From: Chloroflexota bacterium
GTDB taxonomy: Bacteria; Chloroflexota; Anaerolineae; 4572-78; J111
Assembly (NCBI GenBank): GCA_003695455.1
Contig: RFJF01000750.1
Location: 1 to 7,047 of the forward strand
Length of the DNA: 7,047 bases
Direction of reading: 5' to 3'
The notes beneath the pieces were generated by a model, which worked only from the letters and a program-made list of their open reading frames with translations, was not told the DNA's origin and ran no database searches. Positions 1-5,218 of the stretch are shown here, piece after piece. The position numbers and the translations under genes were made by a program. The stretch's first letter is position 1. Every line of letters begins with the position of its first letter.

Positions 1-265
1 GACAGGTGAAGTCCCAGCCGCCGCCGGGGTTGGCCGGGGCAATGCACTCTACGTTAGAGGGGGTAAAACCAGAGGCCGATTCTTCAGCGGGCGCGGCTTC
101 TTCCGCCGGTGCTGCCTCTTCCTGAGCCGGCGCCTCGGTGGGGGCGGCCTCTTCCTGAGCCGGGGCCGCCGTTGGAGGCGGCGGCTCGGTGGCCGGGGCG
201 CAGGCAGCTATCACCAGCGCCAAAGCCAACAATGACACAACAAACTGAAACTTTCTTAGGTTCAT
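1..265 (-). CDS. TctC-family (TTT) substrate-binding lipoprotein, N-terminal part, cut by window edge
   Basis: The first 88 codons of a leftward gene are visible; the rest lies beyond base 1. The protein starts MNLRKFQ, followed by a hydrophobic signal segment (about residues 8-20) and a lipobox VIAAC with the lipidated Cys at residue 22. It should therefore be an exported, membrane-anchored lipoprotein. Residues 23-66 are an Ala/Pro/Glu-rich linker containing a repeated PAQEEAAP-type unit. The mature domain then begins with ECIAPANPGGGWDFTC (residues 73-88). This matches the hallmark start of TctC/Bug periplasmic binding proteins (APxxPGGGWD), which capture carboxylates for the tripartite tricarboxylate transporter. 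The start is firm: a strong Shine-Dalgarno lies just upstream. It follows the AbrB_dup gene by 72 bases on the same strand, so the two are probably co-transcribed. TctB and TctA would be expected downstream. The ligand is unknown, and the two Cys (74, 88) in the mature start are not typical of the family as I know it. Confidence 0.85.
   Translation of the reverse strand, partial: MNLRKFQFVVSLLALALVIAACAPATEPPPPTAAPAQEEAAPTEAPAQEEAAPAEEAAPAEESASGFTPSNVECIAPANPGGGWDFTC
114..163 (-). repeat. In-gene direct repeat, 33-base period, in the lipoprotein linker
   Basis: The 17-mer GCCTCTTCCTGAGCCGG (plus strand) occurs at 114-130 and again exactly at 147-163, a period of 33 bases or 11 codons. It encodes the repeated linker unit (APAQEEA). 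A more diverged continuation of the Glu/Ala/Pro pattern follows (plus-strand 81-113). This is a low-complexity spacer between the lipid anchor and the binding domain and may vary in length between strains. Confidence 0.75.
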
Positions 266-270
266 TTTTT

Positions 271-281
271 CTTTCCTCCTT
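271..281 (-). promoter_or_regulatory. Strong ribosome binding site of the TctC-like gene
   Basis: On the minus strand the sequence reads AAGGAGGAAAG, then five A, then ATG at 265. This is close to a perfect anti-16S match and fixes the lipoprotein start. The rest of the 72-base gap to the upstream gene (266-337) is AT-rich, and I see neither a convincing promoter nor a terminator in it. Confidence 0.85.
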
Positions 282-337
282 GGAAATATAAAATTAACAG
301 AATTGGAATTGGGGTATCGAAAATTATTAATGCAACG

Positions 338-832
338 TCAGCGCACGGCTAACAAGCGCACCATTAACGGAACAACTATAAACAGCATTACAACGCGGGT
401 GAAGTGGATTAATGAAACCTTGGCCGGCTCTGCGCCTTCTGCACCGGCCAGAATACTCATGCCGGTAAAGCCGCCGGGTGAAAAGCCAAACAGCGCAGTA
501 TCAAAAGTGAGATAGCCCAATCGGGATGCAACCGAGGCCAGAATCAGTCCTACAATCAGGTAGATGGTGGCGCCAATCACCCCCCAAACCAGCACAGACG
601 CGCCGCTTTGCAGCAGTTCGCGGTTAAAGGTGCTGCCCACCACCACTCCAACGGCAATTTGGGCGGCCAGTTCCAACGGCAGGGGCATATCATACCGGAT
701 GTTTGTGGCAACAAGGTTGTACAAGCCGCTGCCCAGCAACGCGCCAACGGCGGCCCCGCCGGGAAAACCAATTTTCCAGGCTAGCAAGCCACCTAAAGTA
801 CCCCAAATTGTGGTCCAAAGCAGTGTGTTCAT
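338..832 (-). CDS. AbrB_dup family (PF05145) integral membrane protein, single-unit form
   Basis: This is a hydrophobic protein of about 164 residues from the ATG at 832; an in-frame TTG at 853 would add seven residues. Neither start has a clear Shine-Dalgarno, so ATG was preferred. It has about five membrane-spanning stretches. The C-terminal half carries the signature GFSPGGFTGMSILA followed by a polar segment and LIHFTRVVMLFIVVPLMVRLL. This matches the 'membrane protein AbrB duplication' family, in which the SPGG motif precedes a conserved HxxR near the last helix. The family was once annotated as ammonia monooxygenase or AbrB regulator; neither name describes a demonstrated function, and the protein has no relation to the DNA-binding AbrB of Bacillus. 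Many members carry two tandem units (about 350 residues); this one has only one and might form a homodimer. It lies immediately upstream of the TctC-like gene in the same direction, suggesting a role with that transporter. Function is unknown. Confidence 0.8.
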   Translation of the reverse strand: MNTLLWTTIWGTLGGLLAWKIGFPGGAAVGALLGSGLYNLVATNIRYDMPLPLELAAQIAVGVVVGSTFNRELLQSGASVLVWGVIGATIYLIVGLILASVASRLGYLTFDTALFGFSPGGFTGMSILAGAEGAEPAKVSLIHFTRVVMLFIVVPLMVRLLAVR

Positions 833-1021
833 CTGCAGTGTGTGGTTTCTCAAAAATCAGGCAGAGGAGTTTTCAGAATACGGCAGTATACTTAAGGTTA
901 CCAAATTGGGGTTAGTTTAACTACCCCCATGTGGAGGGGTTTGCAACCTGCCATTTGCAAGGGGTGGGTATTGTTACTCACATCCCTCACCGATGACCGG
1001 CATTTCAGCCCCGGCTTTGGG

Positions 1022-1036
1022 CACACAATTTGTGTG
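1022..1036. promoter_or_regulatory. Perfect 15-base palindrome, candidate operator of the dehydrogenase gene
   Basis: The sequence reads CACACAA-T-TTGTGTG: two 7-base arms with one central base and no mismatch. It ends 53 bases before the dehydrogenase ATG and overlaps the likely -35 area of that gene, as expected for a repressor site. The cognate regulator is unknown and may lie outside the window. Confidence 0.45.
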
Positions 1037-1076
1037 GATTGGTGATGCTGGGCAATAATAGCAACAAACAGGGCAC

Positions 1077-1085
1077 AAGAGGTGG
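1077..1085 (+). promoter_or_regulatory. Ribosome binding site that sets the dehydrogenase start
   Basis: AAGAGGTGG precedes the ATG at 1090 by four A residues. It favours this start over the upstream in-frame TTG at 1030 or ATG at 1045, which would add an N-terminal tail without family resemblance. Confidence 0.7.
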
Positions 1086-1089
1086 AAAA

Positions 1090-2055
1090 ATGAAAATTAT
1101 CATCCCCGATGATTACCAGCACGCCGTGCAAACGCTGGAGTGCTTCCGGCTGCTGGATGGTTTTGATGTAGAAATTTACCACGACACCGTGACCGATATT
1201 GACGAACTGGCCCGCCGCTTTGCCGGCGCCGACGCGCTGGTGCTAACCCGCGAGCGCACCCGCATCACCGAAGATTTGCTGGCCCGGCTGCCCCGGCTCA
1301 AGCTCATCAGCCAGACGGGCAAGGTGGCCGGCCACGTGGATGTGGCAGCCTGCACCCGGCACAACGTTGCCATTACCGAAGGGGTTGGTTCGCCGGTGGC
1401 AACGGCAGAGTTGACGTGGGCGCTGATTATGGCCGCCATGCGCAAACTTGTGCCTGCGGTCAACGGAATGCGGGCCGGTCACTGGCAAACCAACATCGGC
1501 GACAGGCTGGAGGGAAAAACGCTGGGTATTTGGGGTTACGGCAAAATCGGCAGGCGGGTGGCGCGGTACGGCGCGGCTTTTGGCATGGACGTGCTGGTGT
1601 GGGGCAGTGAGGACTCGCGGCGGCAGGCCAAGGCCGATGGGTTTGAGGCCGCGCCGGACAGGCACGCTTTCTTTGAGCAAAGCGATGTGCTGTCGCTGCA
1701 CCTGCGGCTAAAACCGGCCACTACCGGCCTGGTACGCTACGCGGATTTGACACAAATGAAGCCCTCGGCGTTGTTTGTGAACACCAGCCGGGCCGCGCTG
1801 GTTGAACCCGGCGCGCTGCAACGGGCGCTCTCCGAAGGCCGTCCGGGCCGGGCCGCGCTGGACGTGTTTGAGCAGGAACCGGTTTACGATACCAACTACT
1901 GGGCGCTGACCATGCCCAACGTGCTGTGCACGCCCCATCTGGGCTATGTTGAAACATGCAGTTACGAGTTGTACTTTGGCGCGGCCTTCCGGAATGTGAT
2001 CAGTTTTTTCAGCGGCAAACCGGAAAACGTGCTCAACCCGGAAGCGTTGGGGTGA
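1090..2055 (+). CDS. D-isomer-specific 2-hydroxyacid dehydrogenase family protein
   Basis: This 321-residue NAD(P)-dependent oxidoreductase probably interconverts a D-2-hydroxyacid and its 2-oxoacid in the cytoplasm. The catalytic domain flanks a central Rossmann domain of about residues 100-285. The dinucleotide motif GYGKIG is at 149-154. The catalytic triad is visible as Arg234 (VNTSRAAL), Glu263 (FEQEP) and His283 (TPHLGY). The beginning MKIIIPDDYQ and the stretch SQTGKVAGHVD place it in the subfamily annotated only as 'D-2-hydroxyacid dehydrogenase' rather than in SerA: it lacks the C-terminal ACT domain of many SerA proteins. At the end of the second beta strand the usual Asp that selects NAD is replaced by Trp-Gly (171-172), so cofactor preference is open. 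The gene is divergent from the AbrB_dup/TctC unit and might act on an acid imported by that transporter. Its stop is one base from the convergent response-regulator stop. The family call is secure; the substrate is unknown. Confidence 0.93.
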   Translation: MKIIIPDDYQHAVQTLECFRLLDGFDVEIYHDTVTDIDELARRFAGADALVLTRERTRITEDLLARLPRLKLISQTGKVAGHVDVAACTRHNVAITEGVGSPVATAELTWALIMAAMRKLVPAVNGMRAGHWQTNIGDRLEGKTLGIWGYGKIGRRVARYGAAFGMDVLVWGSEDSRRQAKADGFEAAPDRHAFFEQSDVLSLHLRLKPATTGLVRYADLTQMKPSALFVNTSRAALVEPGALQRALSEGRPGRAALDVFEQEPVYDTNYWALTMPNVLCTPHLGYVETCSYELYFGAAFRNVISFFSGKPENVLNPEALG

Positions 2056-2056
2056 G

Positions 2057-2725
2057 CTACTTCACCAGCCCCAGCCGGATGGCTTTGACCGCGGCCTGGG
2101 TGCGGTCTGACACATTGAGCTTTTGAAAGATGGTTTGCAGGTAGCTTTTGACCGTGCCGGGGCTGAGGGTGAGCGCCTGGGCAATACCCTGATTGGTCAA
2201 CCCTTCCACCAGCAGGTGCAACACATCCATTTCACGGGGCGTCAATGATTCGGGCAACGCGGAGTCATCGTGGGGGGGGCGTTCCGGAAAATCGTCCAGG
2301 TCACGCAGCACGTTCTGCAAAAATTCGCGGTCTACGCGAGATTCCCCGCCGGCAACCGCCCGAACCGTTGCCAGCAGTTCATCACGGGGAATATCTTTGA
2401 GGACAAAACCGGCAGCCCCGCCGGCCAGCGCCCGCAGCAAATAGGCCGTACTGCGATAGGTAGTGATAATAATGACGCGCGTGGCAACGTTAAGGTTGTT
2501 GATAGCCTGCAACGCATCCAGGCCGTCCATGTCCGGCATGCGGATATCCATCAGGGCAACGGCCGGAGCCAACCGTTCAATCAGGCTCACAGCCTCGCGG
2601 CCGCTGCCGGCCTCGCCGATAACCTGCACATCGGGCGCGGTAAGCATACTGCGCAACCCTTCCCGCACCATGGGGTGGTCATCGGCCACTAAAACTGTAA
2701 TTTTATCACTCAAAACGTTACTCAT
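2057..2725 (-). CDS. NarL/FixJ-family response regulator (receiver plus LuxR-type HTH)
   Basis: This 222-residue cytoplasmic transcription factor is the likely partner of the kinase directly upstream. The receiver domain spans about residues 9-125 and has the acidic pair Asp15-Asp16, phospho-acceptor Asp60 (ALMDIRMPD), Thr88 and Lys110 (FVLKD), so all residues for phosphorylation are present. After a linker rich in charged residues comes a GerE/LuxR helix-turn-helix (about 159-221) beginning LTPREMDVL, with recognition helix SPGTVKSYLQTIFQKL. Two positions differ from the commonest pattern: Gly180 where Glu is usual in NxEIA, and Tyr195 where His is usual in TVKxH. The ATG overlaps the kinase TGA as ATGA and has its own good ribosome site, indicating translational coupling. 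Target genes cannot be read from the sequence. Confidence 0.96.
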   Translation of the reverse strand: MSNVLSDKITVLVADDHPMVREGLRSMLTAPDVQVIGEAGSGREAVSLIERLAPAVALMDIRMPDMDGLDALQAINNLNVATRVIIITTYRSTAYLLRALAGGAAGFVLKDIPRDELLATVRAVAGGESRVDREFLQNVLRDLDDFPERPPHDDSALPESLTPREMDVLHLLVEGLTNQGIAQALTLSPGTVKSYLQTIFQKLNVSDRTQAAVKAIRLGLVK

Positions 2726-5001
2726 TGTTCCTCCACGGCAAAACGGGGAATACGGGCCACAATCCGCGTGCCTTGCCCCGGTTGGCTTTCAACCGTCAGT
2801 TCGCCGCCCAACAACAGCGCCCGTTCGCGCATACCTTCCAGGCCCAACCGCTGCCCCTCCTGCGGCAAATCAGCCACGTTGAAACCGCGCCCCCAATCTT
2901 GCACCTCCAGCGTCAGTTGGGTGTCATCGGCTTGCAGGGCGACTCGCACACGTTTTGGGCGGCCGTATTTGCGGGCGTTGGTGAGCGCCTCTTGCGCAAT
3001 GCGGAAAATTGCCGTTTCAACGGCGGGATTCAGTTTAACCGAACCCAAATCAACCGCAAATTCAAGCTGCCATTTTTCAAGCTCGCTCAACTCTGTGGCG
3101 TACTGCCGCAACCCCGAAACCAGCCCAAAATCCTCCAGCGCGGCCGGCCGCAATTCAGAAACCACCCAGCGCGCCTCGTTAATGGCCTCGCGGACGCGGG
3201 CGTGGGCCAGATTCAGTTCGGCGGCGGGCTGGCCCTCAAAACCACCCGCAAGCCCGGTGAATGTGTTCAGATGCATGTTGGCACTGAGCAAAAGCTGGGT
3301 CAGGCCATCGTGCAAATCCAGCCCAATCAGGCGGCGCTCTTCTTCCTGAATGTGGGCCAGTTTTTCGGCCAGCGTGCGCACGCGGGCCTCACGCCGAGCC
3401 ATCCCCTCGTACAGGCGCGCGTTTTCCAGGGCAATGGCGGCCTGGTCCGAGAGCAGTTGCAAGATACGCAGGTTATCCTCGCTAAACTCGTCCCGGTCAC
3501 CAAGCGAGACACCCATTACGCCAATGACCAGTTGGCCCTGTTTAAGTGGAAAAGAGGCCGAAGCTTTGACCCCCCATGCCCGGGTTTCCGGGGTGGTGTA
3601 CAAGGGATGCCGGTCGGCGTGATTAATAACCTGCGGCTGGCCGGTGCGAGAGGCCACCGCAATAATTCCCTCCTCACGGGGAATACGGGGCGGGCGGCCC
3701 TCAATGCTTTCGGCGCAGGCGCTGGCGGCAAAGTCCAGTTGCTGCTGGTTGACCACAAAAATACGCACTTCGGTGGCGTTAACCAGCCGCAGCGCGCTGG
3801 ATGCGATGGTGTTGAGCACCCGTTCCGGATCCAGTGTGCCGGTCAGTTGCAGGCTCACCTGGCGCAACGCCTCAAGTTCTGACAGGCGGGCCTTGAGCCG
3901 TTGTTCACGCGCGGCCAGGTCGGCCATCATCCCGTTGAACGCGCCGGCAAGCTGGCTCAACTCATCGTTGCCCGAAAGGGCAACCGGGCGTGACAAATCG
4001 CCGTGCGAAACGCGGTCTGCGCCGCGAACCAGCCCCCGGATTCCGCTATCCAGCCGGCGGAGCAGCGGCCAGGTAACAGCCCCGGCAATCACGGTAGACA
4101 CCAGCGCCACAAACAAACTGCTGCCAATGGCCACATTCAGCGCATTGCGGAGCTGCTGCTGGGTTTGGGCCAGGTCGGTGGCGGCCTGCGGCTGAATCTG
4201 ACCAGACAACACCTCGGTGCCGGCTTGCTGCAACATTGCGGCAAAGCTGGCAAATCGTTGGTCTTGCCGGTCTCTGCCATTAAACAACAGCATACCGGTG
4301 GTTTTGATTTGCGAAAACAGGTTATCAATGGTGTTGCTCCAGTATTGTTCCTGCGGGGTTTGAACCACCCGGTTGAAGGCGTTCAAATGATGCTGAAAGC
4401 CAATGTCGGCTTCGTTAAACCGCACCCGTTCGGCGGCATCCGGAAAGGCCAGATAAGAGACAATTGCCAGCGACATCTGGTTTAAATATTCCAGCATACC
4501 GCTGACGGCGTTATGGTACACCGCATCTGACTCCGGCCTGACAGCCCGCACCTGATGGGCCAGCAGGTTATTCAACTGAATTTCCGCATCGGCGGTGTTG
4601 ACTACCAGATATTCCTGCGCATCACGCAGACGGGCCAGCCGCGAGCCAACGTCATCGGCCTGCCCGTGAGTTTGGGCCAGCGCAGAGGCCCACTGCAACT
4701 CGCGGTCAGAAGAAGCGCTGCGGCGGTAAGCTTGCACATCGGCCCGAAAACTGCTCAGGTTGTTTTTAAACTGGCGTTTGAAATCGGGGTCGCCTTCCAT
4801 CAGGTAACGGTACAATGCCGCCTCGGAGTCACATAACTGGGCCTGCATCTGCACCGACAGCAACTGTTGTTCTGCCTTTTCTGAAATAACCGGCATTGAA
4901 CCGGCTACCGTTCTGGCCAGATACCCCAGCGCCAGCAAGTTGACCAGCAGCGCCAGTCCCAAAAAAACAACCAACAACAGTAAACTTTTTCTGATACGCA
5001 T
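2722..5001 (-). CDS. Membrane sensor histidine kinase (sensor domain-HAMP-GAF-HisKA_3-HATPase_c)
   Basis: This 759-residue inner-membrane kinase should phosphorylate the adjacent NarL-type regulator. TM1 is at about residues 6-28. A roughly 260-residue, mostly helical extracytoplasmic region (29-288) follows, resembling CHASE3 or four-helix-bundle sensors in its YRYLMEGDPDF stretch, but I cannot assign it. TM2 is at about 289-311, HAMP at 312-364, a short coiled coil at 365-386 and a GAF domain at about 390-528. A second helix leads to the dimerisation domain of HisKA_3 type, with phospho-acceptor His564 in LDLHDGLTQ. The DxxxQ pattern (Asp565, Gln569) is the one linked to phosphatase activity in this family, so the protein may be bifunctional. 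The ATPase domain (655-755) shows the N box (Glu671, Asn675), the G1 motif DWGRGF (702-707) and the G2 motif GLEGM. The start ATG lacks a strong ribosome site. It is first in a two-gene operon and shares four bases with the regulator. The ligand is unknown. Confidence 0.95.
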   Translation of the reverse strand: MRIRKSLLLLVVFLGLALLVNLLALGYLARTVAGSMPVISEKAEQQLLSVQMQAQLCDSEAALYRYLMEGDPDFKRQFKNNLSSFRADVQAYRRSASSDRELQWASALAQTHGQADDVGSRLARLRDAQEYLVVNTADAEIQLNNLLAHQVRAVRPESDAVYHNAVSGMLEYLNQMSLAIVSYLAFPDAAERVRFNEADIGFQHHLNAFNRVVQTPQEQYWSNTIDNLFSQIKTTGMLLFNGRDRQDQRFASFAAMLQQAGTEVLSGQIQPQAATDLAQTQQQLRNALNVAIGSSLFVALVSTVIAGAVTWPLLRRLDSGIRGLVRGADRVSHGDLSRPVALSGNDELSQLAGAFNGMMADLAAREQRLKARLSELEALRQVSLQLTGTLDPERVLNTIASSALRLVNATEVRIFVVNQQQLDFAASACAESIEGRPPRIPREEGIIAVASRTGQPQVINHADRHPLYTTPETRAWGVKASASFPLKQGQLVIGVMGVSLGDRDEFSEDNLRILQLLSDQAAIALENARLYEGMARREARVRTLAEKLAHIQEEERRLIGLDLHDGLTQLLLSANMHLNTFTGLAGGFEGQPAAELNLAHARVREAINEARWVVSELRPAALEDFGLVSGLRQYATELSELEKWQLEFAVDLGSVKLNPAVETAIFRIAQEALTNARKYGRPKRVRVALQADDTQLTLEVQDWGRGFNVADLPQEGQRLGLEGMRERALLLGGELTVESQPGQGTRIVARIPRFAVEEQ
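2730..2734 (-). promoter_or_regulatory. Ribosome binding site of the response regulator, inside the kinase 3' end
   Basis: The minus strand reads GGAGG, four bases, then ATGA. The site is embedded in the last kinase codons (Val-Glu-Glu-Gln), consistent with coupled translation of the pair. Confidence 0.75.
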
Positions 5002-5055
5002 AGCTTTATCCCAAATTACGCATAAATCCCCGGAAACCCGGTTACAGGGGTTCTC

Positions 5056-5084
5056 ATTCTAACGAGGGACACAGAATACGCCAA
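5056..5084 (-). promoter_or_regulatory. Candidate promoter of the kinase/regulator operon
   Basis: On the minus strand, TTGGCG (5084-5079) is separated by exactly 17 bases from TAGAAT (5061-5056). These match the sigma-70 consensus at 4 of 6 and 5 of 6 positions. Transcription would start near 5049, giving a leader of about 48 bases before the kinase ATG. The leader is GC-rich and could fold (CCGG repeats near 5030-5050). Confidence 0.5.
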
Positions 5085-5118
5085 ATTGCGCCGGGAAGCG
5101 ACACAACCGATTCCTGAT

Positions 5119-5147
5119 TTGACAACAAGCACAAGCCGGCCTATAAT
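5119..5147 (+). promoter_or_regulatory. Perfect-consensus sigma-70-type promoter of the ROK/isomerase unit
   Basis: TTGACA (5119-5124), 17 bases, TATAAT (5142-5147) match the consensus at 12 of 12 positions with ideal spacing. Transcription would start near 5154, leaving a leader of about 65 bases before the ROK ATG. A promoter this strong in front of a repressor gene usually means that the repressor limits its own unit. Confidence 0.8.
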
Positions 5148-5173
5148 CGGGTTGCTATTATTTTTTCAATGTG

Positions 5174-5212
5174 ATTAATTAATTATTGGCCGTTCGTTAG
5201 CTCGTTTACGAG
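5174..5212 (+). promoter_or_regulatory. Candidate operator palindromes in the ROK gene leader
   Basis: Two inverted repeats lie between the transcription start and the ROK ATG: ATTAATTAAT (5174-5183, perfect) and CTCGT-TT-ACGAG (5201-5212, perfect 5-base arms). The second overlaps the only Shine-Dalgarno-like purines (ACGAG), so binding or folding there could also block ribosome access. ROK repressors commonly bind AT-rich inverted repeats near their own promoters. Which of the two would be used cannot be told from sequence. Confidence 0.4.
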
Positions 5213-5218
5213 TAGTTG

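Larger units (their letters stand above)
854..1089. promoter_or_regulatory. Divergent intergenic control region with several short palindromes
   Basis: This 236-base region separates the leftward AbrB_dup/TctC unit from the rightward dehydrogenase and should hold both promoters. Palindromic elements seen are AGTATACT (885-892), TAGTT-T-AACTA (913-923), ACCCC with GGGGT (923-927 and 936-940), and two copies of TTTGCAA (940-946 and 954-960), whose TTGCAA core is self-complementary. The best palindrome, at 1022-1036, is listed separately. A weak leftward promoter candidate is TTGGTA (904-899), 18 bases, TATTCT (880-875). A weak rightward -10 candidate is AATAAT (1054-1059), with TTGTGT (1030-1035) as a poor -35. 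I found no convincing small gene here. Confidence 0.4.

Noticed and set aside
338..853. AbrB transcription regulator or ammonia monooxygenase as the product name
   Set aside because: Both names are inherited labels for PF05145. The sequence is an integral membrane protein with no DNA-binding or copper-enzyme features.
564..920. A 118-codon plus-strand frame over the AbrB_dup gene and its upstream region
   Set aside because: The opposite frame gives a coherent hydrophobic membrane protein with the SPGG signature. This one has no such pattern.
923..940. Rho-independent terminator from ACCCC/GGGGT
   Set aside because: The stem is only five pairs with an eight-base loop and no T run on either strand, and it lies upstream of both genes rather than after one.
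1030..1089. Longer dehydrogenase start at an upstream TTG
   Set aside because: The extension would run through the palindrome and the ribosome site before ATG 1090, and the family normally begins at the MKIxIxDDYQ segment.
1243..1701. A 152-codon minus-strand frame opposite the dehydrogenase
   Set aside because: It is antisense to the Rossmann domain coding sequence, which has all expected catalytic motifs. The antisense product has none.
1090..2055. Phosphoglycerate dehydrogenase SerA
   Set aside because: There is no ACT domain, the N-terminus belongs to the general D-2-hydroxyacid group, and there are no serine-pathway neighbours.
2725..3882. A 385-codon open frame on the plus strand, opposite the kinase
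   Set aside because: The minus-strand frame carries intact histidine kinase motifs throughout. The plus-strand product shows no recognisable motif and is the sort of antisense frame common in GC-rich genes.
4003..4485. A 160-codon plus-strand frame opposite the kinase sensor region
   Set aside because: It lies wholly inside the kinase gene, has no family motif and has no sensible start signal.
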